Source: Spirochaetia bacterium (GTDB taxonomy: Bacteria; Spirochaetota; Spirochaetia; Treponematales; Breznakiellaceae). Taken from it: a stretch of DNA of 32,070 bases. The notes under the pieces were generated by a model. That model was not told the origin of the DNA. It saw only the letters and a list, made by a program, of their open reading frames with translations, and made no database searches. Each line of letters starts with the position of its first letter. The stretch's first letter is position 1. The stretch lies in NCBI GenBank assembly GCA_025997655.1, contig BNUW01000007.1, forward strand, positions 1-32,070, given 5' to 3'. The translations under genes were made by a program, and so were the position numbers. Positions 12,370 through 21,895 of the stretch are shown piece after piece.

Positions 12370-13076
12370 TGCTGAAACTGGAAAACCTTTCGGTATACTA
12401 CGGCGGCATCCACGCCCTGCGGGGCATCGACATAGAGGTGGCGGAGGGCAAGATCATCACCCTCATCGGCGCAAACGGCGCGGGTAAAAGCACCATGCTC
12501 AACAGTATCGTTGGGCTGGTAAAAAGCGCCACCGGAAAAATCCTCTGGAATGGCGAAGATATTACCGGCAATGACACCAAGGATATCGTTTCCAGGGGCC
12601 TGGCGTTGGTTCCCGAAGGCCGCCACGTATTCCCCAACCTGACGGTGGAAGAAAACCTCCGCCTGGGCGCTTATGCCCGCAGCGATCATGCGGGTATCAA
12701 GGCGGACCACGACCGCTGCTACGACCTCTTCCCCCGGCTCAAGGAGCGGGCTCGCCAGCACGCCGGTACCATGAGCGGCGGCGAACAACAAATGCTTGCG
12801 GTGGCCCGGGGCCTCATGTCCAGCCCCAAACTCCTCATGCTGGACGAACCTTCCCTGGGCCTTGCTCCCCTGGTTTCAAAAATGATCTTCGATATCATCC
12901 GGGAAATACACAAGGACGGCACCACCGTATTACTGATAGAGCAGAACGCCCACGCCGCGCTGGAAATCGCGGACTACGCCTACGTCCTGGAGACCGGGGT
13001 AATCACCATGCAGGGTACGGGGGCGGCGCTGTTGAATGATGACGGGATTAGGAAAGCGTATCTGGGGGAGGGGTGA
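12369..13076 (+). CDS. livF: Branched-chain amino-acid ABC transporter ATPase LivF
   Basis: 235 residues. Walker A GANGAGKST near residue 36, signature MSGGEQQMLAVARGLM, Walker B LLMLDEPSLGLAP (the PSLGLAP form is typical of LivF), and H-loop LLIEQNAHAAL. LALVPEGRHVFPNLTVEENL holds the Q-loop region characteristic of LivF. Last gene of the operon; the convergent restriction gene ends 43 bp downstream, and no strong terminator is visible in between. Confidence 0.95.
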   Translation: MLKLENLSVYYGGIHALRGIDIEVAEGKIITLIGANGAGKSTMLNSIVGLVKSATGKILWNGEDITGNDTKDIVSRGLALVPEGRHVFPNLTVEENLRLGAYARSDHAGIKADHDRCYDLFPRLKERARQHAGTMSGGEQQMLAVARGLMSSPKLLMLDEPSLGLAPLVSKMIFDIIREIHKDGTTVLLIEQNAHAALEIADYAYVLETGVITMQGTGAALLNDDGIRKAYLGEG

Positions 13077-13119
13077 GAGAAAGTTTGAAAACACTGAAGC
13101 TTTTCAGGAATGTATTAAC

Positions 13120-14337
13120 TCAATTCTCATAGTTAAACTCAATCCCGGTAAGTACAGATTTAAAATCACATGATGGCAGTGCTTCAAAATAATCCGTTTT
13201 TAATCCCACATCCAGTATATACATAAAAGCGTCGAAGCGGTAAATTACCGTCTCCCCATGATTGCTCATTATATTCTTGCGGATGCTCTCTGTTTTTGCA
13301 ATAAGACAGGTATATTGATAATTGTGGTCAACAATAGAGGTGTTTCCGTTTGGATGTGCTGCCTGTAGATGCTGACCGCTTGTCAGCGCAATAAGGTTCT
13401 CAATATAATCTGCAATTTCCTTATATTGGTTTTTAGGGAAAATATGATGCATATGGGTAGCAATTTCTCCAACAGAAAACTTGTCCAAGACTTCGGATCT
13501 TCCCGCATTGTACTTATCGTTAAATTGCTTCAAGTATTTCATTGCTCGAGTAATCCGATATTGATACATGTCATCATTTTTCGGTGCATGGATAAAATTA
13601 CCACGAGCAACATTTTTATCCTTTCCAACAGCATCATCTCTCCAGTTCGTTTGATTATACATGATTTTGTCATAAGTAATCATTGAAGGAGAGAGTCTAC
13701 CTTTAACAATTCCTTTTTTATGGAATTTGCAGGCCAATGGATTTAGAACTTTAATAAATATTCTATTGGCTTCTACCTTTGTTCCAATTGGCGTATGTTT
13801 GATGCAAAAATCTGAAAAATGTTTTTTCACATTCTGTAAGGTTTCTTTGCTCTGCTCATCATAAAAAGATGCAAAGCTATCCCACAACCCGCTATCCTTT
13901 AATACTTTTTCAACATACAGACACAAGAATTCAAACGAATTTCGTTCTCTTAATGCTATATATTCCAGCACATCTATATTTTCAACACTGAACTGGATTG
14001 TATTGTGCAGAAGCCCATCTTCTCTCAGCACCCCTGCGGCGGCAAGCATTTTCATTGGCTGCCGGAAGAATTTATTATACTCGTCAAGTGTTGACCGTAT
14101 CGTTGGATCCGGTTTGCTAAACAAATGCTGAACATTTGTAATAGCATATTCTGAATGCCAGATGTCCGGCGATTGAAAATGTTGCTCTCCCCCGCTACGT
14201 ATGTAATCCACAATGCAGTCTGCCACAAAGCACACAGCATCCAAGGCACATTTCTGGTCAATCCATCTTCCATTGCCTGTTTTTCGAACATCATAATCAC
14301 GATCTTCTATAAATTTCCTCAGTAAATTATTTGTCAT
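13120..14337 (-). CDS. HNH-type restriction endonuclease
   Basis: 405 residues, AT-richer than the flanking liv genes. A beta-beta-alpha HNH site lies at residues ~293-330: ATHMHHIFPKNQYKE with H297/H298, then N314 in IENLIALTSGQHLQAAHP and H323/H328. Its start overlaps the end of the methyltransferase gene by 11 bp on the same strand, the standard arrangement for a cognate restriction enzyme. The partner carries both m5C and m6A activities, a combination known from Alw26I/Eco31I/Esp3I-type enzymes that cut outside an asymmetric site; Eco31I also uses an HNH site. The target sequence cannot be read from the protein. The first 290 residues would contain target recognition. The frame is intact, so it may be active. 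Confidence 0.75.
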   Translation of the reverse strand: MTNNLLRKFIEDRDYDVRKTGNGRWIDQKCALDAVCFVADCIVDYIRSGGEQHFQSPDIWHSEYAITNVQHLFSKPDPTIRSTLDEYNKFFRQPMKMLAAAGVLREDGLLHNTIQFSVENIDVLEYIALRERNSFEFLCLYVEKVLKDSGLWDSFASFYDEQSKETLQNVKKHFSDFCIKHTPIGTKVEANRIFIKVLNPLACKFHKKGIVKGRLSPSMITYDKIMYNQTNWRDDAVGKDKNVARGNFIHAPKNDDMYQYRITRAMKYLKQFNDKYNAGRSEVLDKFSVGEIATHMHHIFPKNQYKEIADYIENLIALTSGQHLQAAHPNGNTSIVDHNYQYTCLIAKTESIRKNIMSNHGETVIYRFDAFMYILDVGLKTDYFEALPSCDFKSVLTGIEFNYEN

Positions 14338-16852
14338 CTTTCAATACCCCATAAAAGAATACACTGCTATTATCAACATTAATAGATTGTGTGGACAAAT
14401 TTCGTGCAATACCATAGAACCGCCTGTATTCCGCTGATGAGAAAAATGCTTTTTGTTTCTTCGTCAATCGCAATGGCCTTTTAGGTATCAGTACAGCAAC
14501 CGATCCGTCCGGTATGGTATTGGATAAATTTTCTATTACCCTCGGATTATAAGTCATATTTGGCGTTAGATATATGCTATCATCATTCACAAATCTTGAT
14601 ACAGATATTTCGCTTGCCACTTGTACAGGTAAGAATACATCATAATCCGCTATGTGCGTCACTTCCAAACCATCATCGTTAATGTTTCTCGCCTTGATAA
14701 CCCAGAGTGTATCATCCCTTCTTGTAGAAGTTGTAATTGATTTCGTAATTTGTCTGTCCCTAAATACAGAGAACATATCAAAATTTAATTTTTCAGCTAC
14801 CACATCAAATTGCTTATCCCTATAAATAAGGAAACAGGGATACTGTTCAGATGTAATATAACCTTGGTTTTGAACATGTTTTCGGTTATACTTCATGCTG
14901 TATACTGATGTATCTTTCGGTTTTTTCTTAGGATATACTATCAAACACATAGTTTCGATAGACACTCCTGTAAATCCATACCTTCCAAAATCAATAATTG
15001 TTTCCATCCGCACAGAACGCAACAAATCTCTTGTTTCCTTATATTCTTCATTTGAAAGCATATTCTTGTTGAGCACCAATGCTACGCAGTCGCTACACCT
15101 CATGCATTTTTCTAAAAACAAAGACGCAAGGTTGTTTGTCGTTTGATTCACGTTTTCCTTTAATTTTACTGTTAGCTCAGGAGAACGCTCTTTTAACTTT
15201 GAAAAGGGTGGGTTCCCTACCGCCAAATCATATCTGCAAACCATGTCCCATGTCAAAAAATCATGACAAATACGGTTAACAATAAAATTCTGAGGAATAC
15301 CGATCTTTTCAAGCAGCAAATCAAATGCTTTTATACTTTCCTCATCGATGTCTATCACATCCAGGATCACATGAGGAACATTCTCGTACCGTTTAAACAA
15401 AAATGGCACAAAACTTCCTGCACCGACAGAGGGTTCCAAAATTCTTATTTCACTTTTTCCAAATGTCGGTAACTGCCCCATAATCTCATTCACGATGAAC
15501 TTATTTGTGTAGAAAGCGGCATCCTTCTCCCTTCGGGCATTGCACAATTCAGTAATACGCATTAGAGAAGCAATATCTAAATCCAGAGGGTTCTTTGAAA
15601 GAAACCTAGTTAGCCTCTTTTTTTCAGTCAACTGATTCTCCAAAATAATTCTTTTGATCTCTGCAGCGTTGCTCTGTTTCACAAGCAAATCGTTCTTTAT
15701 TCGTACTGCTATTTGCCACATTATTTCTGTGGGAACAGCCTCGCCTATGCACTGGCGAATATTCACCTCATGTGCCTTATAAAGTTTTTGCTTCTGTGAA
15801 TTTGGCATAGCATTCAGTTCATCCAGTGAATAATTCATCCACTTGAAATCCGATGGGATAGTCATCATTTCCATCAACTCTCTGATGCTATATACTCTAT
15901 CTTCTTCAGGGTGAATTGTGTTCTGAGCCGCAAGCTGGTCATTTCGCGTATGGACACACTGGACAAATCTGTCCCAAGGCTGTCTGGTGTACTTATCTCT
16001 ATTCTTACGAATGTTTTCGACAATCTTACCATCCACAACCCTGTGTGGTCGTTTCGACGAGTCTTTATTGTCAAATGCAGATTCGCTTTCTCCAAGGCCA
16101 TGAATCCAACTTTTCATGGCTGGGTTATATATTCTGAACGCATGGTAAAAATCATCTTTATCAATTTCGTTCCATTTCAGTCTCGGAAAATCATAAATCA
16201 CTTCGCGCAAAGTCTTCTCAGATCGGTACTCCGGGTATAGATCAAACGGCGTGATGTTATTTCTATATTTCTTATCCACACCAATCATCAAGGTACGAGT
16301 TCGGGATGAATTCGAACCATAATTCATGAAATTCAAAATACGCCCGGAAATGATATACCCCCCTCCGAGAGCTTCTCTTATATATTCTCCTATTGGCACA
16401 ATACGTTCATCGGGCGTGGTGCAAAGCGTTTTTTGAAAGGCCATAACATTTTCAAAAATAAAAAATCGCGGATTTATGTGCTTTATTATTTCTATGGATT
16501 CCACAACTAAGCTGTTTCGGTTGATTTCTTTTTCATTCTTCTTATGATTTATAACACTAATCCCCTGACACGGAGGAGTAGCCACAACGACATCCACTCG
16601 GTCATTTCCTTTTGTTTCCCATCGGTGTATTTCCGTATAAATCTGATGCTTAACCTCGGAAGTCGTTATGTCCCCATCTATATAGCCAGTTTCACACTCA
16701 CACTTATGATTGACACGCTGCACTTCAAGCCGTCTTGGAAGAATTTCGTTTGTGGCAATGCAATGATAACCTTCCTTGTGGAATCCATAGCATCCAACGC
16801 CTGCGGAACTAAACAGTGATATATATGTTAGCGTTCTATTTTTCAGCACCAC
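14327..16852 (-). CDS. Fused m5C and m6A DNA methyltransferase of a type II R-M system
   Basis: 841 residues with two complete methyltransferase domains. Residues ~8-388 are a cytosine-C5 enzyme: motif I FSSAGVGCYGF, motif IV PPCQG with catalytic C95, motif VI ENV (134-136), motif VIII SSRTRTLMIG (182-191), motif X IGEAVPTEI (~369-377). Residues ~438-841 are an adenine-N6 enzyme: motif I ILEPSVGAGSF (471-481) and motif IV NPPF (547-550), followed by a target-recognition-like C-terminus. Such a pair would methylate a cytosine and an adenine, fitting an asymmetric site with one modification per strand. Start GTG 16852 is preceded by GAGAGGG. It overlaps the endonuclease gene. AT-rich against GC-rich neighbours, so probably acquired as a cassette. 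Confidence 0.88.
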   Translation of the reverse strand: MVLKNRTLTYISLFSSAGVGCYGFHKEGYHCIATNEILPRRLEVQRVNHKCECETGYIDGDITTSEVKHQIYTEIHRWETKGNDRVDVVVATPPCQGISVINHKKNEKEINRNSLVVESIEIIKHINPRFFIFENVMAFQKTLCTTPDERIVPIGEYIREALGGGYIISGRILNFMNYGSNSSRTRTLMIGVDKKYRNNITPFDLYPEYRSEKTLREVIYDFPRLKWNEIDKDDFYHAFRIYNPAMKSWIHGLGESESAFDNKDSSKRPHRVVDGKIVENIRKNRDKYTRQPWDRFVQCVHTRNDQLAAQNTIHPEEDRVYSIRELMEMMTIPSDFKWMNYSLDELNAMPNSQKQKLYKAHEVNIRQCIGEAVPTEIMWQIAVRIKNDLLVKQSNAAEIKRIILENQLTEKKRLTRFLSKNPLDLDIASLMRITELCNARREKDAAFYTNKFIVNEIMGQLPTFGKSEIRILEPSVGAGSFVPFLFKRYENVPHVILDVIDIDEESIKAFDLLLEKIGIPQNFIVNRICHDFLTWDMVCRYDLAVGNPPFSKLKERSPELTVKLKENVNQTTNNLASLFLEKCMRCSDCVALVLNKNMLSNEEYKETRDLLRSVRMETIIDFGRYGFTGVSIETMCLIVYPKKKPKDTSVYSMKYNRKHVQNQGYITSEQYPCFLIYRDKQFDVVAEKLNFDMFSVFRDRQITKSITTSTRRDDTLWVIKARNINDDGLEVTHIADYDVFLPVQVASEISVSRFVNDDSIYLTPNMTYNPRVIENLSNTIPDGSVAVLIPKRPLRLTKKQKAFFSSAEYRRFYGIARNLSTQSINVDNSSVFFYGVLKDDK

Positions 16853-16954
16853 ATTACCCTCTCGTTGTTATAACATATGTGTAAGTTGAACGCAATAGCA
16901 TCCCCCCCCATACAGCCCCTTATAAAACCCTGCAAAATACGCTATCCTACCCCC

Positions 16955-18364
16955 ATGGCTATCAACTTCTATTCCCTCGGCGCCGCCGAGGAGGTTACCG
17001 GCTCCAAACACGTGATTGAGGTGGACGGCGCGTCCTACCTCATCGATTGCGGCGCCTTCCAGGGCTCACGGGCGGAAACGGACCGGAAGAACCGGGACTT
17101 TGGCATAGCAAGTGACCGGATCGATGCGGCGGTGCTGACCCATGGCCACCACGATCACTGCGGGCTGTTGCCCCTGCTGGTTAAGAAGGGGTACCACCGG
17201 AACATCTACGCCACCCCGGCGACCCGGGATATCGCGAACCTCATCATGATGGATTCCGCCAATATCCAGGCCCATGACGCGATATACCTCCGCAAGCAGG
17301 CTAAAAAACGGGGTGAAAAGTTCACCTGGGAGCCGCTTTTTACCGAAAAGGACGTGATCCAGGCCACGAGCCAAATGGTAAGCGTCTCCTATAACCGGCC
17401 CATGCCCATTGGGGACAGGGTAGAATTGGAGTTTTACGACGCCGGCCATATCCTGGGGTCCGCCATGGCGTATATTACCGTTAAAAAGGACGGGAAAAAG
17501 ACCCGCATCCTCTGTAGCGGCGACCTGGGCCGTAAGGGGAAGCCCATCATCCGGGACCCCGACAAGGTTCCCGCGCCGGACTATATTGTCCTGGAAAGCA
17601 CCTACGGCGACCGCCGCCATGATTCCACCACGGACGCCATGCACAAGCTGGGGGAAATAGCCCGGCGCTGCGTCAAAAACAAGGGGCGGATCATCATCCC
17701 CGCCTTTGCCATAGAACGTACCCAGGAACTGGTCTACTATTTTCATCTGTTGGTCGATGAGGGGATCATCCCGGAGATTCCCATTTATGTGGACTCCCCC
17801 ATGGCTACCAACGCCACCACCATTTTCCAGGTCCACCCCGAATGTTATGACGAGGATGTCCACGAGGCGTTTATCAGGCACCATAAAAACCCCTTCGGCT
17901 TTAACAGCCTCCACTTTACCACCAGCGTTGAGGAGTCCAAGGCCCTGAACAAACACCCCGGCCCGCTCATCATCATTTCCGCCGACGGCATGTGCGAGGC
18001 CGGACGGATTCAGCATCACCTTGCTAACTCCATCCAGGACCCGAACACTACCATCCTCACCGTGGGCTACATGGCGCAGAATACCCTGGGCCGGCGTATC
18101 CGCAACAAGGAAACGGACCTGAAGATCCACGGCGAATGGTTTAAGCGCCGGGCCGCAGTGGAGGAGATCAACGCCTTCAGCGCCCATGCCGATTATTTCG
18201 AGGCTACCGAATGGCTCGATTCCCTGGATACCTCCAACCTGAAAAAGCTGCTCCTGGTCCACGGGGAACCAAAGGCCCAGGCGTATTTTAAGAAGTACCT
18301 GATAGAGAAGGGGTATACCAACACGGAGATTGTGCAATACGGAAAAAGTTATGAGTTTGAGTAA
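16955..18364 (+). CDS. MBL-fold beta-CASP ribonuclease-like protein
   Basis: 469 residues from ATG 16955. An upstream start at 16877 would add a proline-rich leader without family character. Metallo-beta-lactamase motifs: THGHHDHCG (H63, H65, D67, H68), DAGHILGS, CSGDLGR. Beta-CASP motifs: ESTYGDR (motif A), IIPAFAIERTQEL, VDSPMA, SADGMCEAGRIQHHL, and SAHADYFE (motif C). This matches the CPSF/IntS11-like bacterial branch that processes RNA with a two-zinc centre. The ATG has no Shine-Dalgarno and follows AT-rich bases. The SNF2 and rRNA methyltransferase genes follow closely on the same strand, but a shared function is only suggested. Exact substrate unknown. Confidence 0.9.
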   Translation: MAINFYSLGAAEEVTGSKHVIEVDGASYLIDCGAFQGSRAETDRKNRDFGIASDRIDAAVLTHGHHDHCGLLPLLVKKGYHRNIYATPATRDIANLIMMDSANIQAHDAIYLRKQAKKRGEKFTWEPLFTEKDVIQATSQMVSVSYNRPMPIGDRVELEFYDAGHILGSAMAYITVKKDGKKTRILCSGDLGRKGKPIIRDPDKVPAPDYIVLESTYGDRRHDSTTDAMHKLGEIARRCVKNKGRIIIPAFAIERTQELVYYFHLLVDEGIIPEIPIYVDSPMATNATTIFQVHPECYDEDVHEAFIRHHKNPFGFNSLHFTTSVEESKALNKHPGPLIIISADGMCEAGRIQHHLANSIQDPNTTILTVGYMAQNTLGRRIRNKETDLKIHGEWFKRRAAVEEINAFSAHADYFEATEWLDSLDTSNLKKLLLVHGEPKAQAYFKKYLIEKGYTNTEIVQYGKSYEFE

Positions 18365-18388
18365 TGGGAAGAAAAATGGAGGTGCGAT

Positions 18389-20935
18389 ATGAAAAATAAG
18401 ATTTCCGGTATTATCAGTAACGTTACGCAGACCATGCCCCAAAGCGAAATCAATGCGGGGACGAAGCTGTTTGATGACGGCCGGTGCATCGTACTGTCCC
18501 AGTCACCGGTGCGTATTGAATTTGCCATTGATGATGAAAAAAACGGCGCCGTTGATCTCTTCCTCAATGGGGATACAATTATCCCTCATCAGAAAGGCAA
18601 GGAGACCGCCTGGGATCGGTATAGTTATGCCTGCCTTTTGCGGTATGAGCATGAGTTACGGCAGCTCGATCCCGCGGTGAAAATGGAGTATAAAAAATAT
18701 ACCCGGGATGGTATGATACGGCGGGTTTTGAATGAACGAAGGGAAAAGGCCGAAAAGGCGGAGTACAAGATACAGTGGGCGGATACTATTTACGGCGACC
18801 ACCTGCTGACCAATGAATACGGCGCAAAATACAAAATTTTTTTACGTGACTTTGATGGTGAGACCGGGTACAGCGATAATGTCGATGCTGCGTTCAATAA
18901 ACTTGGTACCACAAAGCATATCATGTATGCCTTTAACGCGCTCAAGGCGAATAAGCGGCTGTACAATAAGCTGGATAAAACATATCCGTTTATCGAAATT
19001 TACTGCGACCCCCTGAATGACTATAAGATACGCTGGTACTATCCCTACGATCTGCCGGCGGATGAAGGCGCCTTGATCGCTAAGTTTTTTAAAAATAAAT
19101 CGTTTATTGAAGAAGCAGATGTCCAGTCATTTCTGGAATTTATTGAGGTGGCGGAGGAATACGAAACTATCTGCATCCGCCCGGAGGTTCGTGAGAAGGT
19201 CGAGCGCCGGTATGAGGATCTGCTGCTTGCGGAATTGCGCGAAAATACCACGGTGGATTTTTCCTGCATCAAAGGGGATCTGTTTCCCTATCAGAAGGAA
19301 GGCGTTGAATTTGTGCTGTTCCGTAAGGCGGCCATCATCGCCGACGAGATGGGGCTGGGAAAAACTATTCAGGCTATTGCCGCCGCTGTGTTAAAAAAGG
19401 AAATCTTCGGCTTTCGCAAGGCCCTGGTTGTGTGTCCGGCGACTCTTAAATCCCAATGGAAAAAAGAAATTGAAAAATTTTCCGGTGAAAAGGCGCTCAT
19501 CCTTTCCGGGGTTCCGGAACAGCGGGAACAGCAATACCGGGAAGCGGGATATTATTTCTCCATCGTCAACTACGAGACGGTACTGCGGGACAGCCATGCG
19601 ATTAACCGGGCCGGTTTCGATCTGCTTATCCTGGACGAAGCACAGAAGATCAAGAATTACGAAACGAAAACCGCAACGGCGGTGAAGCGGTTGCGGACTA
19701 AACATAAACTGGTTATTACCGGTACGCCAATAGAAAACCGGCTGATCGATATTTTTTCGATTATCAGTTCTATTGATCCCTATTATTTGGGGCCCCTCTG
19801 GGAGTTTTCCTATCAGCACTGCCTTTTTGATCCGGTAAAGCCGAACAAGATCAACGGGTACTATGATCTCCAGCACTTGAATGAACGCCTTGCGGGGATC
19901 GTGATACGCCGGGAGAAACATGCCGTCTTTAGCCAGCTCCCGGATGTTCAACACCGGGATGTGATGGTTGAACTTACCGGTTTGCAGAAAGAATACCATG
20001 CCGATTATATGATGGGCATCGGGCGGATTCTTCAAAAAAAATTCCTTACTCCCTATGATTTACAGAAACTGAACCTGCTCCTTGCCAACGCCCGCATGGT
20101 GTGTGATTCAACATTTTTGATCGATAGCAACACTAACGATTCTCCCAAGCTGAATGAGCTTGCAGATATCCTGTTTGAAAAACTGGACATCAAAAACGGT
20201 AAACATAAGGTTATCATTTTTTCCGAATGGATCAAGGTGCATAAGCTGATCGCAGATATGCTGCGGAAACATCGCGTAGGCTTTACCGAGTTAAACGGGA
20301 AGGTTCCGGTCAAGCTGCGGGGGGATGTGATCAAAGGCTTTGAGGATGATCCCGACTGTAAGGTGTTTCTTTCCACCGAGGCGGGAGGTGCGGGACTTAA
20401 CCTGCAGGCGGCGGACATTGTTATCAACTTTGAGCTGCCCTGGAATCCGGCAAAGAAAAACCAACGCATCGGCCGTATTGACCGCATGGGGCAAAAAAGC
20501 AATAAGCTGAGCGTTTACAATCTGATTTCCCGCAGCTCTATTGAACAGCAAATCGCCGCAGGACTTCTGGTAAAGCAAAACCTGTTTGAAGGGGTACTGG
20601 GCAAAGGAAAGGCCATCAACTATGTTGATTTTTCAACCAAGGGCCGTTCCCAGTTCATTCAACAGTTGGAAGCGCTCGTCAACGGGCAACAAACCGCCGA
20701 CCCGGACGTTCCTGTAGTGGCAGAATCCCGGGAAAGTCCCGTGGCGGCGGCCGGGGCAATAGCCCCACCGCAGGCACAGCAAACCGAAGCGCTTGAGCAG
20801 GTACTGAACAGCGGTATGCAATTCCTTGCGGGATTGTTCAAGATGTCCACGGGGACGGAGATAAACCTGAAGGATCAGAAGATCGAAGTTGATAAGGAGA
20901 CCGGTGAAGTCTGTCTGCGTTTTAAACTGAATTGA
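18389..20935 (+). CDS. SNF2-family DEAD/DEAH helicase-like ATPase
   Basis: 848 residues. The N-terminal ~290 residues are not recognised. The ATPase core starts with LFPYQKEGVEFVLFRKAAII; Walker A is ADEMGLGKT (~318-325), Walker B LILDEAQKI (~414-421), motif III ITGTPIENR. The C-terminal helicase half has VIIFSEW, FLSTEAGGAGLNLQAAD and QRIGRIDRMGQ (~690-700). These are SNF2/Rad54-like DNA translocases of bacteria (often called DEAD/DEAH box or SNF2 helicases). The last ~110 residues hold an Ala/Gln/Pro-rich linker, then a short ending. Start: ATG 18389 with TGGAGGTGCG upstream, 24 bp after the MBL gene. It is transcribed together with its neighbours. Confidence 0.9.
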   Translation: MKNKISGIISNVTQTMPQSEINAGTKLFDDGRCIVLSQSPVRIEFAIDDEKNGAVDLFLNGDTIIPHQKGKETAWDRYSYACLLRYEHELRQLDPAVKMEYKKYTRDGMIRRVLNERREKAEKAEYKIQWADTIYGDHLLTNEYGAKYKIFLRDFDGETGYSDNVDAAFNKLGTTKHIMYAFNALKANKRLYNKLDKTYPFIEIYCDPLNDYKIRWYYPYDLPADEGALIAKFFKNKSFIEEADVQSFLEFIEVAEEYETICIRPEVREKVERRYEDLLLAELRENTTVDFSCIKGDLFPYQKEGVEFVLFRKAAIIADEMGLGKTIQAIAAAVLKKEIFGFRKALVVCPATLKSQWKKEIEKFSGEKALILSGVPEQREQQYREAGYYFSIVNYETVLRDSHAINRAGFDLLILDEAQKIKNYETKTATAVKRLRTKHKLVITGTPIENRLIDIFSIISSIDPYYLGPLWEFSYQHCLFDPVKPNKINGYYDLQHLNERLAGIVIRREKHAVFSQLPDVQHRDVMVELTGLQKEYHADYMMGIGRILQKKFLTPYDLQKLNLLLANARMVCDSTFLIDSNTNDSPKLNELADILFEKLDIKNGKHKVIIFSEWIKVHKLIADMLRKHRVGFTELNGKVPVKLRGDVIKGFEDDPDCKVFLSTEAGGAGLNLQAADIVINFELPWNPAKKNQRIGRIDRMGQKSNKLSVYNLISRSSIEQQIAAGLLVKQNLFEGVLGKGKAINYVDFSTKGRSQFIQQLEALVNGQQTADPDVPVVAESRESPVAAAGAIAPPQAQQTEALEQVLNSGMQFLAGLFKMSTGTEINLKDQKIEVDKETGEVCLRFKLN

Positions 20936-20976
20936 AGGGGCAGTTAATCCTTGCGCCGAATTGGAGAAGAAAACTA

Positions 20977-21708
20977 ATGGGATATCTAAGCGGCTTTCAT
21001 GCGATAGAAGAACGGATCAAGTCCGGCGGGGCCACGGGGCCGCTTCTGGTGGCCAAGGCGGGTCCCCGTGCGCGGGAACTGGTCGACCTGGCTGCGGAAC
21101 ATAAGATCCGCGTTGACCGGGTGGGTACCCACGAACTGGACCGCCTTGCCCCGGACCACCGGGGTATCGCCCTCTATGCCGAGGATGCCGGCGCCGCCGT
21201 GGATATTACCCTGGATGGTTTTCTCGCCGGATTGGGGGAGCGGAAGGATGTCCTGGCGGTGGTGCTGGACGAAATAACCGACCCCCATAATTACGGCGCC
21301 ATACTCCGTTCCTGCGACCAGTTTGGGGCGGACCTGGTGATTACCCGGAACCGCCGTATCGCCAAATACGCCGAGGTTGTCTCCAAGACCTCCGCCGGGG
21401 CGGTTTCCTGGGTGCCGGTGGCTGAGACCCCTAATCTGGTCCGGGCGGTGGAAAACCTCAAGGATGGGGGCTTCTGGATTTACGGCGCCGACATGGCCGG
21501 GGATGCGGTTTGGGACAAGGACCTCCGGGGCCGGACGGCTATCATCCTGGGAGGTGAGGGAACCGGCGTTTCCCGGCTCCTGCGGGAACAATGCGACGCC
21601 ATGATAGCCATCCCCTCCTACGGCCGCATAGATTCCCTTAACGTTTCCGTTGCCGCCGGGGTGCTGCTCTACGAAATAAGGCGGCAACAGCTACGGAAAC
21701 AAGCATAG
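20977..21708 (+). CDS. rlmB: 23S rRNA 2'-O-ribose methyltransferase, RlmB/TrmH (SPOUT) family
   Basis: 243 residues starting MGYLSGFHAIEERIKSGG. The start at 20977 has GGAGAAG upstream; an earlier in-frame ATG at 20932 overlaps the SNF2 stop and adds only unconserved residues. The N-terminus (substrate-binding domain with HELDRLAPDHRGIAL) is followed by the SPOUT catalytic domain: motif 1 DPHNYGAILRSCDQFGAD, motif 2 IILGGEGTGVSRLLREQCD, motif 3 IPSYGRIDSLNVSVAAGV. The deep trefoil knot uses these to bind S-adenosylmethionine. It probably methylates G2251 of 23S rRNA or a related site; TrmH-like tRNA specificity is the alternative. Confidence 0.87.
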   Translation: MGYLSGFHAIEERIKSGGATGPLLVAKAGPRARELVDLAAEHKIRVDRVGTHELDRLAPDHRGIALYAEDAGAAVDITLDGFLAGLGERKDVLAVVLDEITDPHNYGAILRSCDQFGADLVITRNRRIAKYAEVVSKTSAGAVSWVPVAETPNLVRAVENLKDGGFWIYGADMAGDAVWDKDLRGRTAIILGGEGTGVSRLLREQCDAMIAIPSYGRIDSLNVSVAAGVLLYEIRRQQLRKQA

Positions 21709-21754
21709 TTTTCAAATTTTTTTGTAGATGAGCTGGTTCCAAAATTGAAGAAAA

Positions 21755-21831
21755 AACCACGAAAAATACGTGTGCTATTCTTACTTCTTTTATCGGTCTT
21801 TTTTCGTGTGTTTCCTCTCTTTTTCGTGGTT
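21755..21831. repeat. AACCAC-type intergenic hairpin repeat
   Basis: AACCACGAAAAA at 21755-21766 pairs perfectly with TTTTTCGTGGTT at 21820-21831; the inner parts CGTGTG and similar also occur on both arms. It sits between rlmB and the SH3 gene. Similar AACCAC-bordered stems occur inside the MITE at 1713-1918 and at 25584-25645. Confidence 0.6.
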
Positions 21832-21895
21832 GATCTTCTTATTTTTGTGGTATAGTGGTATATTGATATATATTATCATTTTATCAGAGGTATAT

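Noticed and set aside
13077..13119. Terminator between livF and the restriction gene
   Set aside because: Only a 5-bp stem (CTGAA/TTCAG) without a T-run is visible.
17066..18442. 458-codon open frame antisense to the MBL gene
   Set aside because: Mirror of a GC-rich gene; the MBL protein on the other strand has all family motifs and this one none.
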